Shown piece by piece: positions 1 to 6,702 of a stretch of DNA of 7,485 nucleotides. The position numbers and the translations under genes were made by a program. Each line of letters opens with the position of its first letter. Positions within the stretch are counted from its first letter, which is position 1. Source of the DNA: Methylovirgula sp. (lineage in GTDB: Bacteria; Pseudomonadota; Alphaproteobacteria; Rhizobiales; Beijerinckiaceae); assembly GCA_025356505.1 (NCBI GenBank), contig JANXSV010000372.1, forward strand, positions 1 to 7,485, given 5' to 3'. The notes beneath the pieces were generated by a model. The model searched no databases. It was not told where the DNA came from and saw nothing but the letters and a program-made list of their open reading frames with translations.

Positions 1-320
1 GTTTGCGGTGTCGCAAAGCTGTCAACGAGGTCCACAACCAGCAAAATCTGCACGTCTTTGATAAATGGCCGGTGCTGGATGCCCGCTCCGCGCACTTCGA
101 TCATCCCTGCTATGCGCGGATGCGGCGACGCAAAAACTGCGCCTTGCTCAGCCCGCAAGCCAATACGATCATCCCCGACAAGGCTGGCCGTAACGCCGGA
201 GCGCTCTGCCGCGGCAATCAAAGCCAGCGTCAAACTGCTCTTACCGCTCTTCGATGCCCCCCGGATGAGAATACCTTTGCCGTCGAACACCAGTGCGTTG
301 GCGTGAACATAACGTACCAA
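1..320 (-). CDS. hprK: HPr kinase/phosphorylase, short alphaproteobacterial form (3' end beyond window)
   Basis: HprK phosphorylates and dephosphorylates HPr on its regulatory serine, controlling the incomplete nitrogen/carbon phosphotransferase system of these bacteria. The 106 visible codons contain HA at residues 6-7, a Walker A loop GASKSGKS at 21-28, GDDR at 49-52, and the family signature IEVRGAGI at 74-81. The HA dipeptide and P-loop lie close to the N-terminus, as in the short alphaproteobacterial HprK that consists of the kinase domain only. No in-frame ATG precedes the P-loop. The best start is TTG at 320-318, because the next candidate, GTG at 290-288, would remove the first strand with HA. 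This TTG lies 3 nt after the chvG stop TAG and in the same frame, so translation probably depends on chvG. The P-loop has Lys where Gly is more usual (GxSGSGKS). The C-terminal part is outside the window. The identification is firm; the start is inferred. Confidence 0.9.
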   Translation of the reverse strand, partial: MVRYVHANALVFDGKGILIRGASKSGKSSLTLALIAAAERSGVTASLVGDDRIGLRAEQGAVFASPHPRIAGMIEVRGAGIQHRPFIKDVQILLVVDLVDSFATPQ

Positions 321-323
321 CGC

Positions 324-2102
324 CTAAACATCCCAGCAGGGCAACTGCACGACAAAGCGTGCGCCCAGGATTTCATCCGCGCCTGTCGTGCGTTGGTCCA
401 CCCGGTTTTGAGCAAAAATCTGGCCCGCATGGGCCTGCACAATCTGCCGCGAGATAGAAAGGCCAAGGCCGGAATTTTGCCCAAAACCCTGCTCCTCCGG
501 ACGGTCCGTGTAAAAGCGTTCAAAAATACGTTCAAACGCGTCGCTGGGTATGCCGGGCCCATCATCATCGACATCGAGTTCGATCATGCGCCCCAGATGA
601 CGCAGCCCAACGCGCACACTCCCGCCCGCGGGCGAAAACGAACGCGCATTGTCGATAAGATTGTTGAGCACCTGCCCCAAGCGTGAATCAAACCCGCTGA
701 CCATGTAGGTTTGCGGCTCAGCCAAAGGCGCAATGCTCAGCGCAACGCTCACCCTGTCTGCACGCTCGACCGAATTTGTCGCTGACACCACCGCCTCAAG
801 CAGCTGTGCAAAATCAACCTTGGATTTGTCGGTGCGGGCCAATTCTGCATCAAGGCGAGAGGCATCGGAAATGTCCGATATCAGTCTGTCCAGTCGGCGC
901 ACATCGTGTTGGATAACTTCCATCAGCCGCGCGCGCGACTCTTCCGCCTTGATCCGCGGTAGCGTTTCAACAGCCGAACGCAGCGAAGTCAGCGGGTTTT
1001 TGAGTTCATGCGCGACGTCAGCGGCAAAACTTTCAATCGCCTCAATACGATTATACAACGCCTTGGTCATATCGCGCAGAGAGCCGGACAAATGCCCGAT
1101 TTCATCAGCGCGGTCCGTATAATCCGGGATTTCCTGCCGCGACTTGACCCCGCGCCGAACTCTATCCGCCGCCTCGGCAAGCTTACGCATCGGCTCGGCG
1201 ATTGTGCCGGCGAGCAGCATCGACAAGATCACCATGATCGTCGCTGATACGGCAAAGACCCGTAAAATCGCCCAACGCTCCGACGCTATGATCATATCGA
1301 TATCGCCGCCCTGCGTGGCCAGCACGAGTGCGCCGCGTACGGAGCGAAACCGCTGGATTGGCACGCCGACCGAGATAATCGTCTCGCCGCGCGCATTCAC
1401 ACGCACCACCGTGCGGGCAGTGCCTTGCAAAGCGGAATCGATTTCCGCGATACCTTTGCCATTGGTAGAGACGGCTACTTCAAAAAGCACATCGGGCGCC
1501 TTTGCCGCTGAAAACGGCAATTTGCTCCACAGCGTTGTCCAAAACCCAGCCTTTGGCGTCTCCGCAGGCAAATCATTGCGCAAAATCGTGCTACGAACAG
1601 CCAAAGACCGCGAATCGAGCACCAGATCGCCATCGATGTCGTAGATGCGGGCCCTTGTACGCGTGGGCGAGACCAGCTTGCGCAACACCGGACCTATGCG
1701 CTCAGGATTGATCGAAAACTGCAAGGCGGAGCTATCATCGGGAGATGTGGTCTGCCCCGCCTGTAACTGGATCAGCTTTTCCGGATCGAGGATAATCTCA
1801 TCGGTTTCAACATTGGCAGATGACGCCACAGCCGCAGAGATGATCTGCGCTTGCGACAAAAGGCTCTGGGAGCGCGCGTCAATCAAGCCTTGGCGAAATT
1901 GGTTGAGGTACAGAAAACCCGCCAGCAACGCCACAAGGCCGCCAAGGTTTAAAACCACGATTCGCCGAGACAGCGAGGACGAAAGCCTGCGCCCGAACGC
2001 GCTGAAAAAGCGCCTCAGGCGAAGTGCGAGTTCCCGCCGCAGCCGCGACTGCGGCTCACTCACCCGAACATCGCTGCTTTCCGCCTTCATCCACCCGCCC
2101 AC
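324..2102 (-). CDS. chvG: ChvG/ExoS-type sensor histidine kinase
   Basis: Inner-membrane sensor kinase that phosphorylates ChvI; in rhizobia and Agrobacterium the pair responds to acid and envelope stress and controls exopolysaccharide, motility and host interaction. The 592 residues are organised as follows: an Arg-rich cytoplasmic N-terminus (20-48), TM1 at about 48-66 followed by YLNQFR, a periplasmic sensor domain of about 210 residues, TM2 at about 277-300, HAMP at 301-352, HisKA with phospho-acceptor His365 in AHELKNP, and HATPase_c with N-box Asn485, G1 box DDGPGIP (513-519), F-box FERFY (527-531) and G2 box GLGLSI (545-550). All catalytic motifs are intact. Length and the YLNQFRxGLIDAR segment after TM1 match the ChvG family. 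The start used is GTG 2102; ATG at 2090 (four codons later) is equally possible and neither has a strong ribosome-binding site. It begins 28 nt after chvI, so the two form an operon. It ends with TAG at 326-324, directly before hprK. Confidence 0.95.
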   Translation of the reverse strand: MGGWMKAESSDVRVSEPQSRLRRELALRLRRFFSAFGRRLSSSLSRRIVVLNLGGLVALLAGFLYLNQFRQGLIDARSQSLLSQAQIISAAVASSANVETDEIILDPEKLIQLQAGQTTSPDDSSALQFSINPERIGPVLRKLVSPTRTRARIYDIDGDLVLDSRSLAVRSTILRNDLPAETPKAGFWTTLWSKLPFSAAKAPDVLFEVAVSTNGKGIAEIDSALQGTARTVVRVNARGETIISVGVPIQRFRSVRGALVLATQGGDIDMIIASERWAILRVFAVSATIMVILSMLLAGTIAEPMRKLAEAADRVRRGVKSRQEIPDYTDRADEIGHLSGSLRDMTKALYNRIEAIESFAADVAHELKNPLTSLRSAVETLPRIKAEESRARLMEVIQHDVRRLDRLISDISDASRLDAELARTDKSKVDFAQLLEAVVSATNSVERADRVSVALSIAPLAEPQTYMVSGFDSRLGQVLNNLIDNARSFSPAGGSVRVGLRHLGRMIELDVDDDGPGIPSDAFERIFERFYTDRPEEQGFGQNSGLGLSISRQIVQAHAGQIFAQNRVDQRTTGADEILGARFVVQLPCWDV

Positions 2103-2130
2103 TCAGCAAATCCGGCCAAAGCGTCGCGTC

Positions 2131-2829
2131 TCACGCCTCGCCAAACCGATATCCGACCCCATAAAGTGTCTCAATCATGTCAAAATCCGGATCGACAACA
2201 TGAAACTTTTTCCGCAAGCGCTTGATATGGCTGTCGATTGTGCGATCGTCGACATAAACCTGATCGTCATAGGCCGCATCCATTAGTGAATTGCGGCTTT
2301 TGACGACGCCTGGCCGGGCGGCAAGGGCCTGCAAAATCAAAAATTCTGTCACGGTCAGGGTCACGGCGTCCCCCTTCCATGTGCAGGTATGGCGGTCCGG
2401 ATCCATGCGCAAAAGTCCGCGCTCGAGGATTTTAGCCTCGGTCTCTTTGGCGCTGGCGGCATCTTTCGGATTGGCCCTGCGTAAAATTGCTTTGACGCGC
2501 TCCACCAACAGCCGCTGCGAAAACGGCTTGTGAATGAAATCATCCGCGCCCATTTTCAACCCGAACAATTCGTCGATTTCCTCATCTTTTGAAGTGAGAA
2601 AAATCACAGGCAGGTCAGATTTCTGCCGCAAACGGCGCAGCAGCTCCATGCCATCCATACGCGGCATTTTAATATCGAAAATCGCCAGATCCGGCGGCGA
2701 ATTTTTCAATCCCTCCAGCGCGGCAACGCCGTCTGTATAGGTTTGAACCCGATACCCTTCAGCCTCCAACGCCAGAGACACCGATGTTAAAATGTTGCGG
2801 TCATCATCCACAAGCGCAATGGTTGCCAT
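2131..2829 (-). CDS. chvI: ChvI-type response regulator, OmpR/PhoB family
   Basis: Cytoplasmic transcription factor activated by ChvG. The 232 residues comprise a receiver domain (1-118) with acidic pocket Asp8/Asp9/Asp10, phospho-acceptor Asp52 in [10 protein letters not shown], Thr79 and Lys101-Pro102, then a linker, then an OmpR-type winged-helix DNA-binding domain (about 135-232) with [16 protein letters not shown] and the usual C-terminal YGVGYRF. The start is ATG 2829, because [10 protein letters not shown] begins the receiver fold directly. The frame stays open upstream to 3177 but that stretch is antisense to the neighbouring plus-strand gene. A purine-rich GGGGCGAAG lies 4 nt before the ATG. 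A promoter-like TTGGTT-16-TATAGT lies about 35 bp upstream and overlaps a near-palindrome, a possible site for autoregulation. The gene leads the chvI-chvG-hprK operon. Confidence 0.96.
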   Translation of the reverse strand: MATIALVDDDRNILTSVSLALEAEGYRVQTYTDGVAALEGLKNSPPDLAIFDIKMPRMDGMELLRRLRQKSDLPVIFLTSKDEEIDELFGLKMGADDFIHKPFSQRLLVERVKAILRRANPKDAASAKETEAKILERGLLRMDPDRHTCTWKGDAVTLTVTEFLILQALAARPGVVKSRNSLMDAAYDDQVYVDDRTIDSHIKRLRKKFHVVDPDFDMIETLYGVGYRFGEA

Positions 2830-2856
2830 AAAACTTCGCCCCAAATCGTTATTATC

Positions 2857-2870
2857 GTATGGTACTATAC
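2857..2870. promoter_or_regulatory. Near-palindrome in the chvI / FMN-protein divergent spacer
   Basis: GTATGGTACTATAC pairs with its own reverse complement at six of seven positions (only 2861/2866 mismatch) and is centred on GTAC. It lies near the middle of the 88-bp spacer between two divergent genes and covers the predicted chvI -10 element. A dimeric regulator bound here could affect both genes. No protein is identified from the sequence. Confidence 0.35.
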
Positions 2871-2891
2871 AGGCGTTCCTCGCGAAACCAA
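2864..2891 (-). promoter_or_regulatory. Putative chvI promoter
   Basis: On the minus strand a -35-like TTGGTT (2891-2886) and a -10-like TATAGT (2869-2864) are separated by 16 bp, 34 bp before the chvI ATG. Position and sequence fit a housekeeping sigma-70 promoter, but this comes from pattern matching only. The -10 element lies inside the 14-bp near-palindrome at 2857-2870. Confidence 0.45.
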
Positions 2892-2917
2892 ACGGCCAAA
2901 ATGTGGCGGACATATCC

Positions 2918-3373
2918 ATGCAACCCGAATTGATCCAAGAAGCGAGAAACTTGTTGCGCCAGACCCGCAGCGGCGCGCTCGCCACGCTGGCCAATGGCAG
3001 CCCGTTCACAACGCTGGTCACGTTGGCTGATGATGTCGATGGCAGCCCGATTTTCCTGTTTTCGCGCCTCTCCGCGCACACACAAAACTTGGCATCGGAC
3101 CCGCGCTGCTCGCTGCTCCTGGTGCAAACCGGCAAAGGTGATCCGCTGGCGCACCCGCGCCTGACCGTAAACGGCACAGCGCATAAGTCGGATGCGCCGC
3201 ATTTGAGGGATGTGTTCCTGAAAGCTAATCCGAAATCAAAACTCTATATCGATTTCCCGGATTTCGCCTTTTACAAAATGCAGGTCACCGACTTTCACCT
3301 TAACGGCGGTTTTGCTCGTGCGGCTAATTTTGCTGCGCGGGATGTGCTCGGTGCGCAAGATAATGCAGGTTAA
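2918..3373 (+). CDS. HugZ-like / pyridoxamine 5'-phosphate oxidase-family FMN-binding protein
   Basis: A 151-residue cytoplasmic split-barrel protein. Family features visible are RSGALATL (17-24), [10 protein letters not shown] (30-39), [22 protein letters not shown] (47-68), [15 protein letters not shown] (72-86) and DFAFYKMQV...LNGGFARA (115-135). This pattern is the N-terminal domain of HugZ-type heme-utilisation proteins and related FMN-binding oxidoreductases. The C-terminal DUF2470 domain of longer HugZ proteins is absent, so heme degradation cannot be assumed. The start is ATG 2918, with GGCGGA 8 nt upstream. The open frame extends further 5' to 2792, but that part overlaps the start of divergent chvI and adds nothing family-like. 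It is divergent from chvI (88 bp) and convergent with the glycosyltransferase (57 bp). Substrate and role are unknown; the family assignment is good. Confidence 0.88.
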   Translation: MQPELIQEARNLLRQTRSGALATLANGSPFTTLVTLADDVDGSPIFLFSRLSAHTQNLASDPRCSLLLVQTGKGDPLAHPRLTVNGTAHKSDAPHLRDVFLKANPKSKLYIDFPDFAFYKMQVTDFHLNGGFARAANFAARDVLGAQDNAG

Positions 3374-3410
3374 AAACGCAGCTTGAAAACGCAGCTTAAA
3401 ACGCAGGCTG
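3373..3410. repeat. Three tandem copies of a 12-13-nt unit
   Basis: The unit AAAACGCAGCTT(G) occurs at 3373-3385 and 3386-3397, with a diverged third copy, AAAACGCAGGCTG, at 3398-3410. The array starts on the last base of the FMN-protein stop codon and fills most of the 57-bp convergent gap before the glycosyltransferase stop. Read on the minus strand each unit is a GCTGCG followed by a run of T. I see no stable GC-rich hairpin, so I do not call it a terminator. Confidence 0.6.
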
Positions 3411-3430
3411 AAGCGCCGTGCACAGGCCGA

Positions 3431-4993
3431 TTAATCTGACCACGCTTCTGCGACCGCATCCCGCTCTATGCAATTCGCGCGCTCCGCCTCTGGCGGCACA
3501 TAGACCAGTTCCACGCTTTGCGCATTGCGAACGCCGCCAAAATGCGTCGGAATGGAAATCTCCGTGCGGCTGTTCAGGCACTGGTTGGGAAATGCCGATT
3601 TCAAAAGCTGCCCCGGCTGTTTCTGGTTGATGATCATAATGCCGCCGGTTTTGGAACAAGCATTGATGCGCTGCGGGCGCGACCAGAACGGTGTCGAAAG
3701 GTCAACCACCGAAGGTCTGTCGGCCAAAGCAAGAATGGACGAGCCGCCAATCTTGATTTCATTGATCATCACACAGCGCAGCGGCCCGCTTTCATAATCG
3801 TGCCACATCTCTTCGACCCCGTTCGCAAGCGCCGAGGCGTGCAAATCGAATGTCAAAACCGGCCTACCCAGGATGTTGGTCAGCCACAGGAACATCACAA
3901 ACATCACGAACTGTCCCACGCTGAGCAGCGTCGACAGACCGAGAGTCCAGCTCGGCTCTTCCGTCATGGCCATGGACCTGCCAGGCCGCACGATCAGCGC
4001 CAAAGCCAGCGCCACATTCGGGATAAACACAATAAACCAGCCCTGCCGCGGGTTTTGCGTAGTGAGGATTGCCCCGATAATAAGCAGCACCGGCGGACCC
4101 AGGGCCAAAATCGCAGCTTTGAATAACCGCGTTCTGTCGAGCGTGAAAGTAAAACCAAAAACCCGCGCAAGGCCAAACCATAGCGCAGGACCAACCACAA
4201 GAATGCCGAGCCCAACCGCTGTGTTATTCAACGCCTGAACCACATCCCACCACGACTGGACGTCTCGCGCGTCGAGCGCATAGCTCACGGTCGACCAATC
4301 ATTACCGGCAAGCCAAATCAAATGTGGCATCAGCACCAGCGCTAAAGCGCCCAGCCCAAGCCATGTCCCGCCATTTAGAAACACGCGCCGATAGGCCGGC
4401 GTGACCGCCGCCAGCACAGCCAGCGTTAAATACAGCAGAGCAACTTCATATTTCACCATCATGGCCAGTCCGGCGACGACACCGGCGCTCAGGCCGGAGC
4501 GCCAATCCGGCTGCTGAAAGTGCCGAAGACTGAAATAAAGCGAAGCACACCAAAACGGCATGAGCAGCGAATTGTGATTGACCTGAATCGAAAAATAACT
4601 CGCCGCCGGAGAAGCAAGAAATATCAGCACTGCCGATAGAGCTACGCCCTGCGCCACAAACAATCGTGCCGCAGTCCATATGTAATAGGCTGAAACAGCA
4701 ACACAAATTTGCCCTAGCACGAGCACTTGCAGCAGTGGCTGCGAGCCTAACCGCGTCGCAATATCAACGACCCAAGTTGCAAGCGGCGGATGCTTGCCAT
4801 AGCCAAACATCCAGTCACGGCCCCAAAACACAAGCTCGAGCGTGTCATAATGCAAATTTTTAACATAAAAAGCCGAGCCCACCGTCCAAACAACAAAATG
4901 GACGGCAATTATCCATGACAATACCGCCGTAACCGATGTTTCGGCACCACGAACCGGATATTTCGACACACTCAAACTCTGAAACAAAATCAC
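3431..4993 (-). CDS. Polytopic glycosyltransferase, GT39/ArnT-like (PMT_2 family)
   Basis: Integral inner-membrane protein of about 520 residues. Such enzymes move a sugar from a polyprenyl-phosphate donor to lipid or protein acceptors on the periplasmic face. Family evidence: after TM1 (about 26-43) comes the first periplasmic loop with Asp50 and Glu53 (YDTLE), WGRDW, and YGKHPPLATW (65-74), the HPPL segment typical of ArnT/GT39 relatives. About ten further hydrophobic segments follow, up to about residue 378. The last 140 residues form a soluble, probably periplasmic domain. The usual DE pair of the first loop appears here as D-T-L-E. Donor and acceptor are unknown; a lipid A, polysaccharide or hopanoid-type acceptor are all possible. 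The start is uncertain: GTG 5035 has no ribosome-binding site, whereas GGAG at 4998-5001 lies 4 nt before GTG 4993 (used here) and 10 nt before TTG 4987. No partner gene for donor synthesis is adjacent. Confidence 0.85.
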   Translation of the reverse strand: MILFQSLSVSKYPVRGAETSVTAVLSWIIAVHFVVWTVGSAFYVKNLHYDTLELVFWGRDWMFGYGKHPPLATWVVDIATRLGSQPLLQVLVLGQICVAVSAYYIWTAARLFVAQGVALSAVLIFLASPAASYFSIQVNHNSLLMPFWCASLYFSLRHFQQPDWRSGLSAGVVAGLAMMVKYEVALLYLTLAVLAAVTPAYRRVFLNGGTWLGLGALALVLMPHLIWLAGNDWSTVSYALDARDVQSWWDVVQALNNTAVGLGILVVGPALWFGLARVFGFTFTLDRTRLFKAAILALGPPVLLIIGAILTTQNPRQGWFIVFIPNVALALALIVRPGRSMAMTEEPSWTLGLSTLLSVGQFVMFVMFLWLTNILGRPVLTFDLHASALANGVEEMWHDYESGPLRCVMINEIKIGGSSILALADRPSVVDLSTPFWSRPQRINACSKTGGIMIINQKQPGQLLKSAFPNQCLNSRTEISIPTHFGGVRNAQSVELVYVPPEAERANCIERDAVAEAWSD

Positions 4994-5041
4994 ACAACTC
5001 CGGATGTCTTGCCCCGCTATGGCGCATATTCGCACATCAAA

Positions 5042-5068
5042 ATTAACATATGCAAATATGGTGCAAAT
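5042..5068. promoter_or_regulatory. Palindrome and phased direct repeat upstream of the glycosyltransferase
   Basis: The 173-bp gap between lrgB and the glycosyltransferase (5036-5208) contains no convincing gene. Near its left end an imperfect 16-bp palindrome, ATTaaCATATGcaAAT (5042-5057), overlaps the first of two TGCAAAT copies (5051-5057 and 5062-5068), which are 11 bp apart, about one helical turn. This AT-rich patch lies upstream of the glycosyltransferase start and could be an operator or promoter region. The remainder of the gap (5069-5208) shows no clear terminator after lrgB. Confidence 0.3.
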
Positions 5069-5208
5069 CGCGCAAGCCGACAGCGCGGCAAATTAGGCAG
5101 AATTGTGTCATTTTTAGGTTCCGCGCCCCATCCGACTTTGATCGACCCTGAATTGCCAGCAAAATCGCATAAGGTGTCAGGCAACCAGCCCTGCACAAAC
5201 ATTGCGCG

Positions 5209-5916
5209 CTAGCTGAAAAACCGTATCAGCACCGGCACGATCAATGCCGTCATCAAACCGTTCAGCCCCATCGCGATACCGGCAAAGGTGCCTGCCAAGG
5301 GCGTAAGCTGAAACGCCACTGCGGTGCCCAGACCATGCGAGGCCAGCCCGGCAGCAAATCCGGTGGCGCGGTCATCCATGTTCAAGGCCTTCATCAATGG
5401 CAGCAGGATCATCCCGCCAAAAATCCCGGTTGCCAGCACAAATGTCGCGGCCAGGCTTGGCTCACCCCCCAACTCGCGGGCGATACCCATGGCAATGCCA
5501 GCAGTCACTGACTTTGGCGCCAGCGCCACCAGAATCTTGAACGGCGCGCCCATCATCCAGCCGAGGACCACAGCCGAGCTTGAAGCAACCACACTGCCAA
5601 CCAGCAGCGCCGCTCCAATCGGCAGCAGCGCCTTCCCCACCACAAGGCGGTTTTCGTAAAGCGGGATGGCAAGCGCTACAATCGCCGGACCCAGCAAAAA
5701 ATGCACAAATTGGGCACCGTTGAAATAGGTCTCATAGGACGTGCCCGTCACCAGTAAGATCGGCACCAGCAATGCCGTTGCCAATACAACGGGATGCGCC
5801 AGCGGATGCCTGTGGCAGCGCTTGGAAATCGTGTCAGCAATAACGAACGCGACCATTGTTGCGGTCAGCCAGAGCAGCGGCGACGCTGCAAGATAGACCC
5901 AGAGTGACTCGGTCAT
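5209..5916 (-). CDS. lrgB: LrgB/CidB-family membrane protein
   Basis: Large subunit of the LrgAB-type two-component membrane system. Family members have been described as antiholin-like proteins and, in Bacillus and plant plastids (PLGG1), as pyruvate or glycolate/glycerate transporters. The 235 residues carry the LrgB hallmarks YETYFNGAQFVHFLLGPAIV (61-80), ALAIPLY (81-87), APKSVTAGIAMGI (133-145) and ATGFAAGLASHGLGTAVAF (184-202), with about seven hydrophobic segments over the full length. The start ATG 5916 overlaps the lrgA stop in an ATGA, so the two are translationally coupled. The length matches intact family members (about 230). No LytSR-type regulator lies in the window. The family assignment is firm; the transported substrate is not known. 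Confidence 0.93.
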   Translation of the reverse strand: MTESLWVYLAASPLLWLTATMVAFVIADTISKRCHRHPLAHPVVLATALLVPILLVTGTSYETYFNGAQFVHFLLGPAIVALAIPLYENRLVVGKALLPIGAALLVGSVVASSSAVVLGWMMGAPFKILVALAPKSVTAGIAMGIARELGGEPSLAATFVLATGIFGGMILLPLMKALNMDDRATGFAAGLASHGLGTAVAFQLTPLAGTFAGIAMGLNGLMTALIVPVLIRFFS

Positions 5917-6308
5917 GGCGCGGGGCTTTGTGGAGCATCGTGCTTTGGCGCCAGCGCCCGAAACACCAGAGCCGTCAAAACCAGAGTTAATACAGTTGAC
6001 CCGATCAGCGCCACGGCAACCGCAAGGCCGTAATCGCGGAACACGGCAAAGTTTGAGACGATGCCCACGCCTGCCGGGATAAACAAAAGCGACAGGCTGC
6101 CGAGCAACATTTTCGAAAATCCGCCAAACGCCGTTTCACCAATCGGCGTCGCATCGGGCGAAATCCGATCCCGCACCAGCAGCGCGACGAACAAAAGCGC
6201 AAAACCCAGCACCGGCCCCGGTACCGGAATATGCGCCGCGCGGGCGATAATCTCCCCCGCAAGTTGGCACAGCAGCAGTGCGGTGAAACTTAGGATCATT
6301 GGCTGCAA
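5913..6308 (-). CDS. lrgA: LrgA/CidA-family membrane protein
   Basis: Small partner of LrgB, about 131 residues with four predicted transmembrane segments. Visible family motifs are the N-terminal ALLLCQLAGE, then VPGPVLGFALLF, LLFIPAGVGI in the middle, and a hydrophobic fourth helix before a short polar Pro-rich tail. The start is ambiguous. A ribosome-binding site AGGA (6316-6319) lies 7 nt before TTG 6308, which I use, while the only ATG (6299) has no such site and would give 128 residues. A further TTG at 6329 lies upstream of the AGGA. The stop TGA overlaps the lrgB ATG by 4 nt. It lies about 105 bp downstream of the PsiF-like gene, with no convincing promoter or terminator in between. 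Confidence 0.9.
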   Translation of the reverse strand: MQPMILSFTALLLCQLAGEIIARAAHIPVPGPVLGFALLFVALLVRDRISPDATPIGETAFGGFSKMLLGSLSLLFIPAGVGIVSNFAVFRDYGLAVAVALIGSTVLTLVLTALVFRALAPKHDAPQSPAP

Positions 6309-6413
6309 CAATCGTTCCTGAAGCTGCAATTCTCGTTAGAAGCCGCTTGAAGCCGCCGGAACACAACTTTGCGCGTCACCGCGTAAAAGATGCAAGTAGA
6401 AACGTTGCTGGCT

Positions 6414-6632
6414 TTATTTATACACAGTAGGGTCAGCAACGCACTTGCGCACTTCGGCATCCGCTTGACTACCTTTAAGCTTCTTGGCATCGACCATATC
6501 GACGCACATTTGCTTTTCCATTTCTTGCTCCCTTGCCTTGGATTCCGAGCCACTGGAACGCGCTTCACACGGGGCGGCAGAAAGAGTGATAATGGTTAGA
6601 GAAGCACAAACGCCTGCAAAGATGCTTTTCAT
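6414..6632 (-). CDS. Small exported protein with a single PsiF-type repeat
   Basis: A 72-residue protein with a signal peptide (MKSIFAGVCASLTIITLSA, likely cleaved at A20 or after CEA at 24), so probably periplasmic. The mature part is a charged segment followed by C43-x8-LKG-x9-C64. The E. coli phosphate-starvation protein PsiF has repeats with exactly this spacing (Cys to LKG, then the second Cys 21 residues after the first). PsiF has two such repeats; only one is present here. The start is ATG 6632, because GGAG (6640-6643) lies 7 nt upstream; the frame is open further 5' to 6674 but that part lacks a signal sequence. The biochemical function of PsiF-type proteins is not known to me. The gene was recognised by motif spacing alone, so the assignment is moderate, although that it is a real secreted protein is well supported. 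Confidence 0.72.
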   Translation of the reverse strand: MKSIFAGVCASLTIITLSAAPCEARSSGSESKAREQEMEKQMCVDMVDAKKLKGSQADAEVRKCVADPTVYK

Positions 6633-6658
6633 TATAGTTCTCCGAGGTGAGATTACAG

Positions 6659-6685
6659 TGTCTAGTTTTATCATTAATCAGTCAA
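6659..6685 (-). promoter_or_regulatory. Possible promoter of the PsiF-like gene
   Basis: The 70-bp gap upstream of the small PsiF-like gene is clearly more AT-rich than its surroundings. On the minus strand it has a -35-like TTGACT (6685-6680) and, 15 bp on, a weak -10-like TAGACA (6664-6659). The spacing is short and the -10 poor, so this is tentative. Confidence 0.25.
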
Positions 6686-6702
6686 ATTAATAACTATGCA
6701 TC

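Noticed and set aside
3..686. A 227-codon open frame on the plus strand
   Set aside because: It lies antisense to hprK and the C-terminal half of chvG, both of which have clear family motifs, and its translation has no recognisable domain.
2872..2876. GGAAC on the minus strand, resembling the -35 of EcfG-type general stress promoters
   Set aside because: No CGTT-like -10 follows at 16-17 bp, so it does not make a complete EcfG promoter.
2830..3177. Upstream extension of the chvI frame
   Set aside because: It is antisense to the FMN-binding protein and the receiver domain starts exactly at ATG 2829.
3374..3430. Bidirectional terminator between the convergent genes
   Set aside because: Only 3-4-bp stems can be drawn; the T-runs belong to the tandem repeat and do not follow a stable hairpin.
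3518..4126. A 202-codon plus-strand open frame
   Set aside because: Antisense to the glycosyltransferase; rich in Arg, His and Gln, as expected of a shadow frame, with no domain.
5017..5202. Possible 61-aa gene between lrgB and the glycosyltransferase on the minus strand
   Set aside because: No ribosome-binding site, no signal peptide or motif, and it overlaps the 5' end of the glycosyltransferase frame and the repeat patch.
6373..6384. CGCG-GTGA-CGCG hairpin after the PsiF-like gene (minus strand)
   Set aside because: The stem is only 4 bp and no T-run follows, too weak for a terminator.
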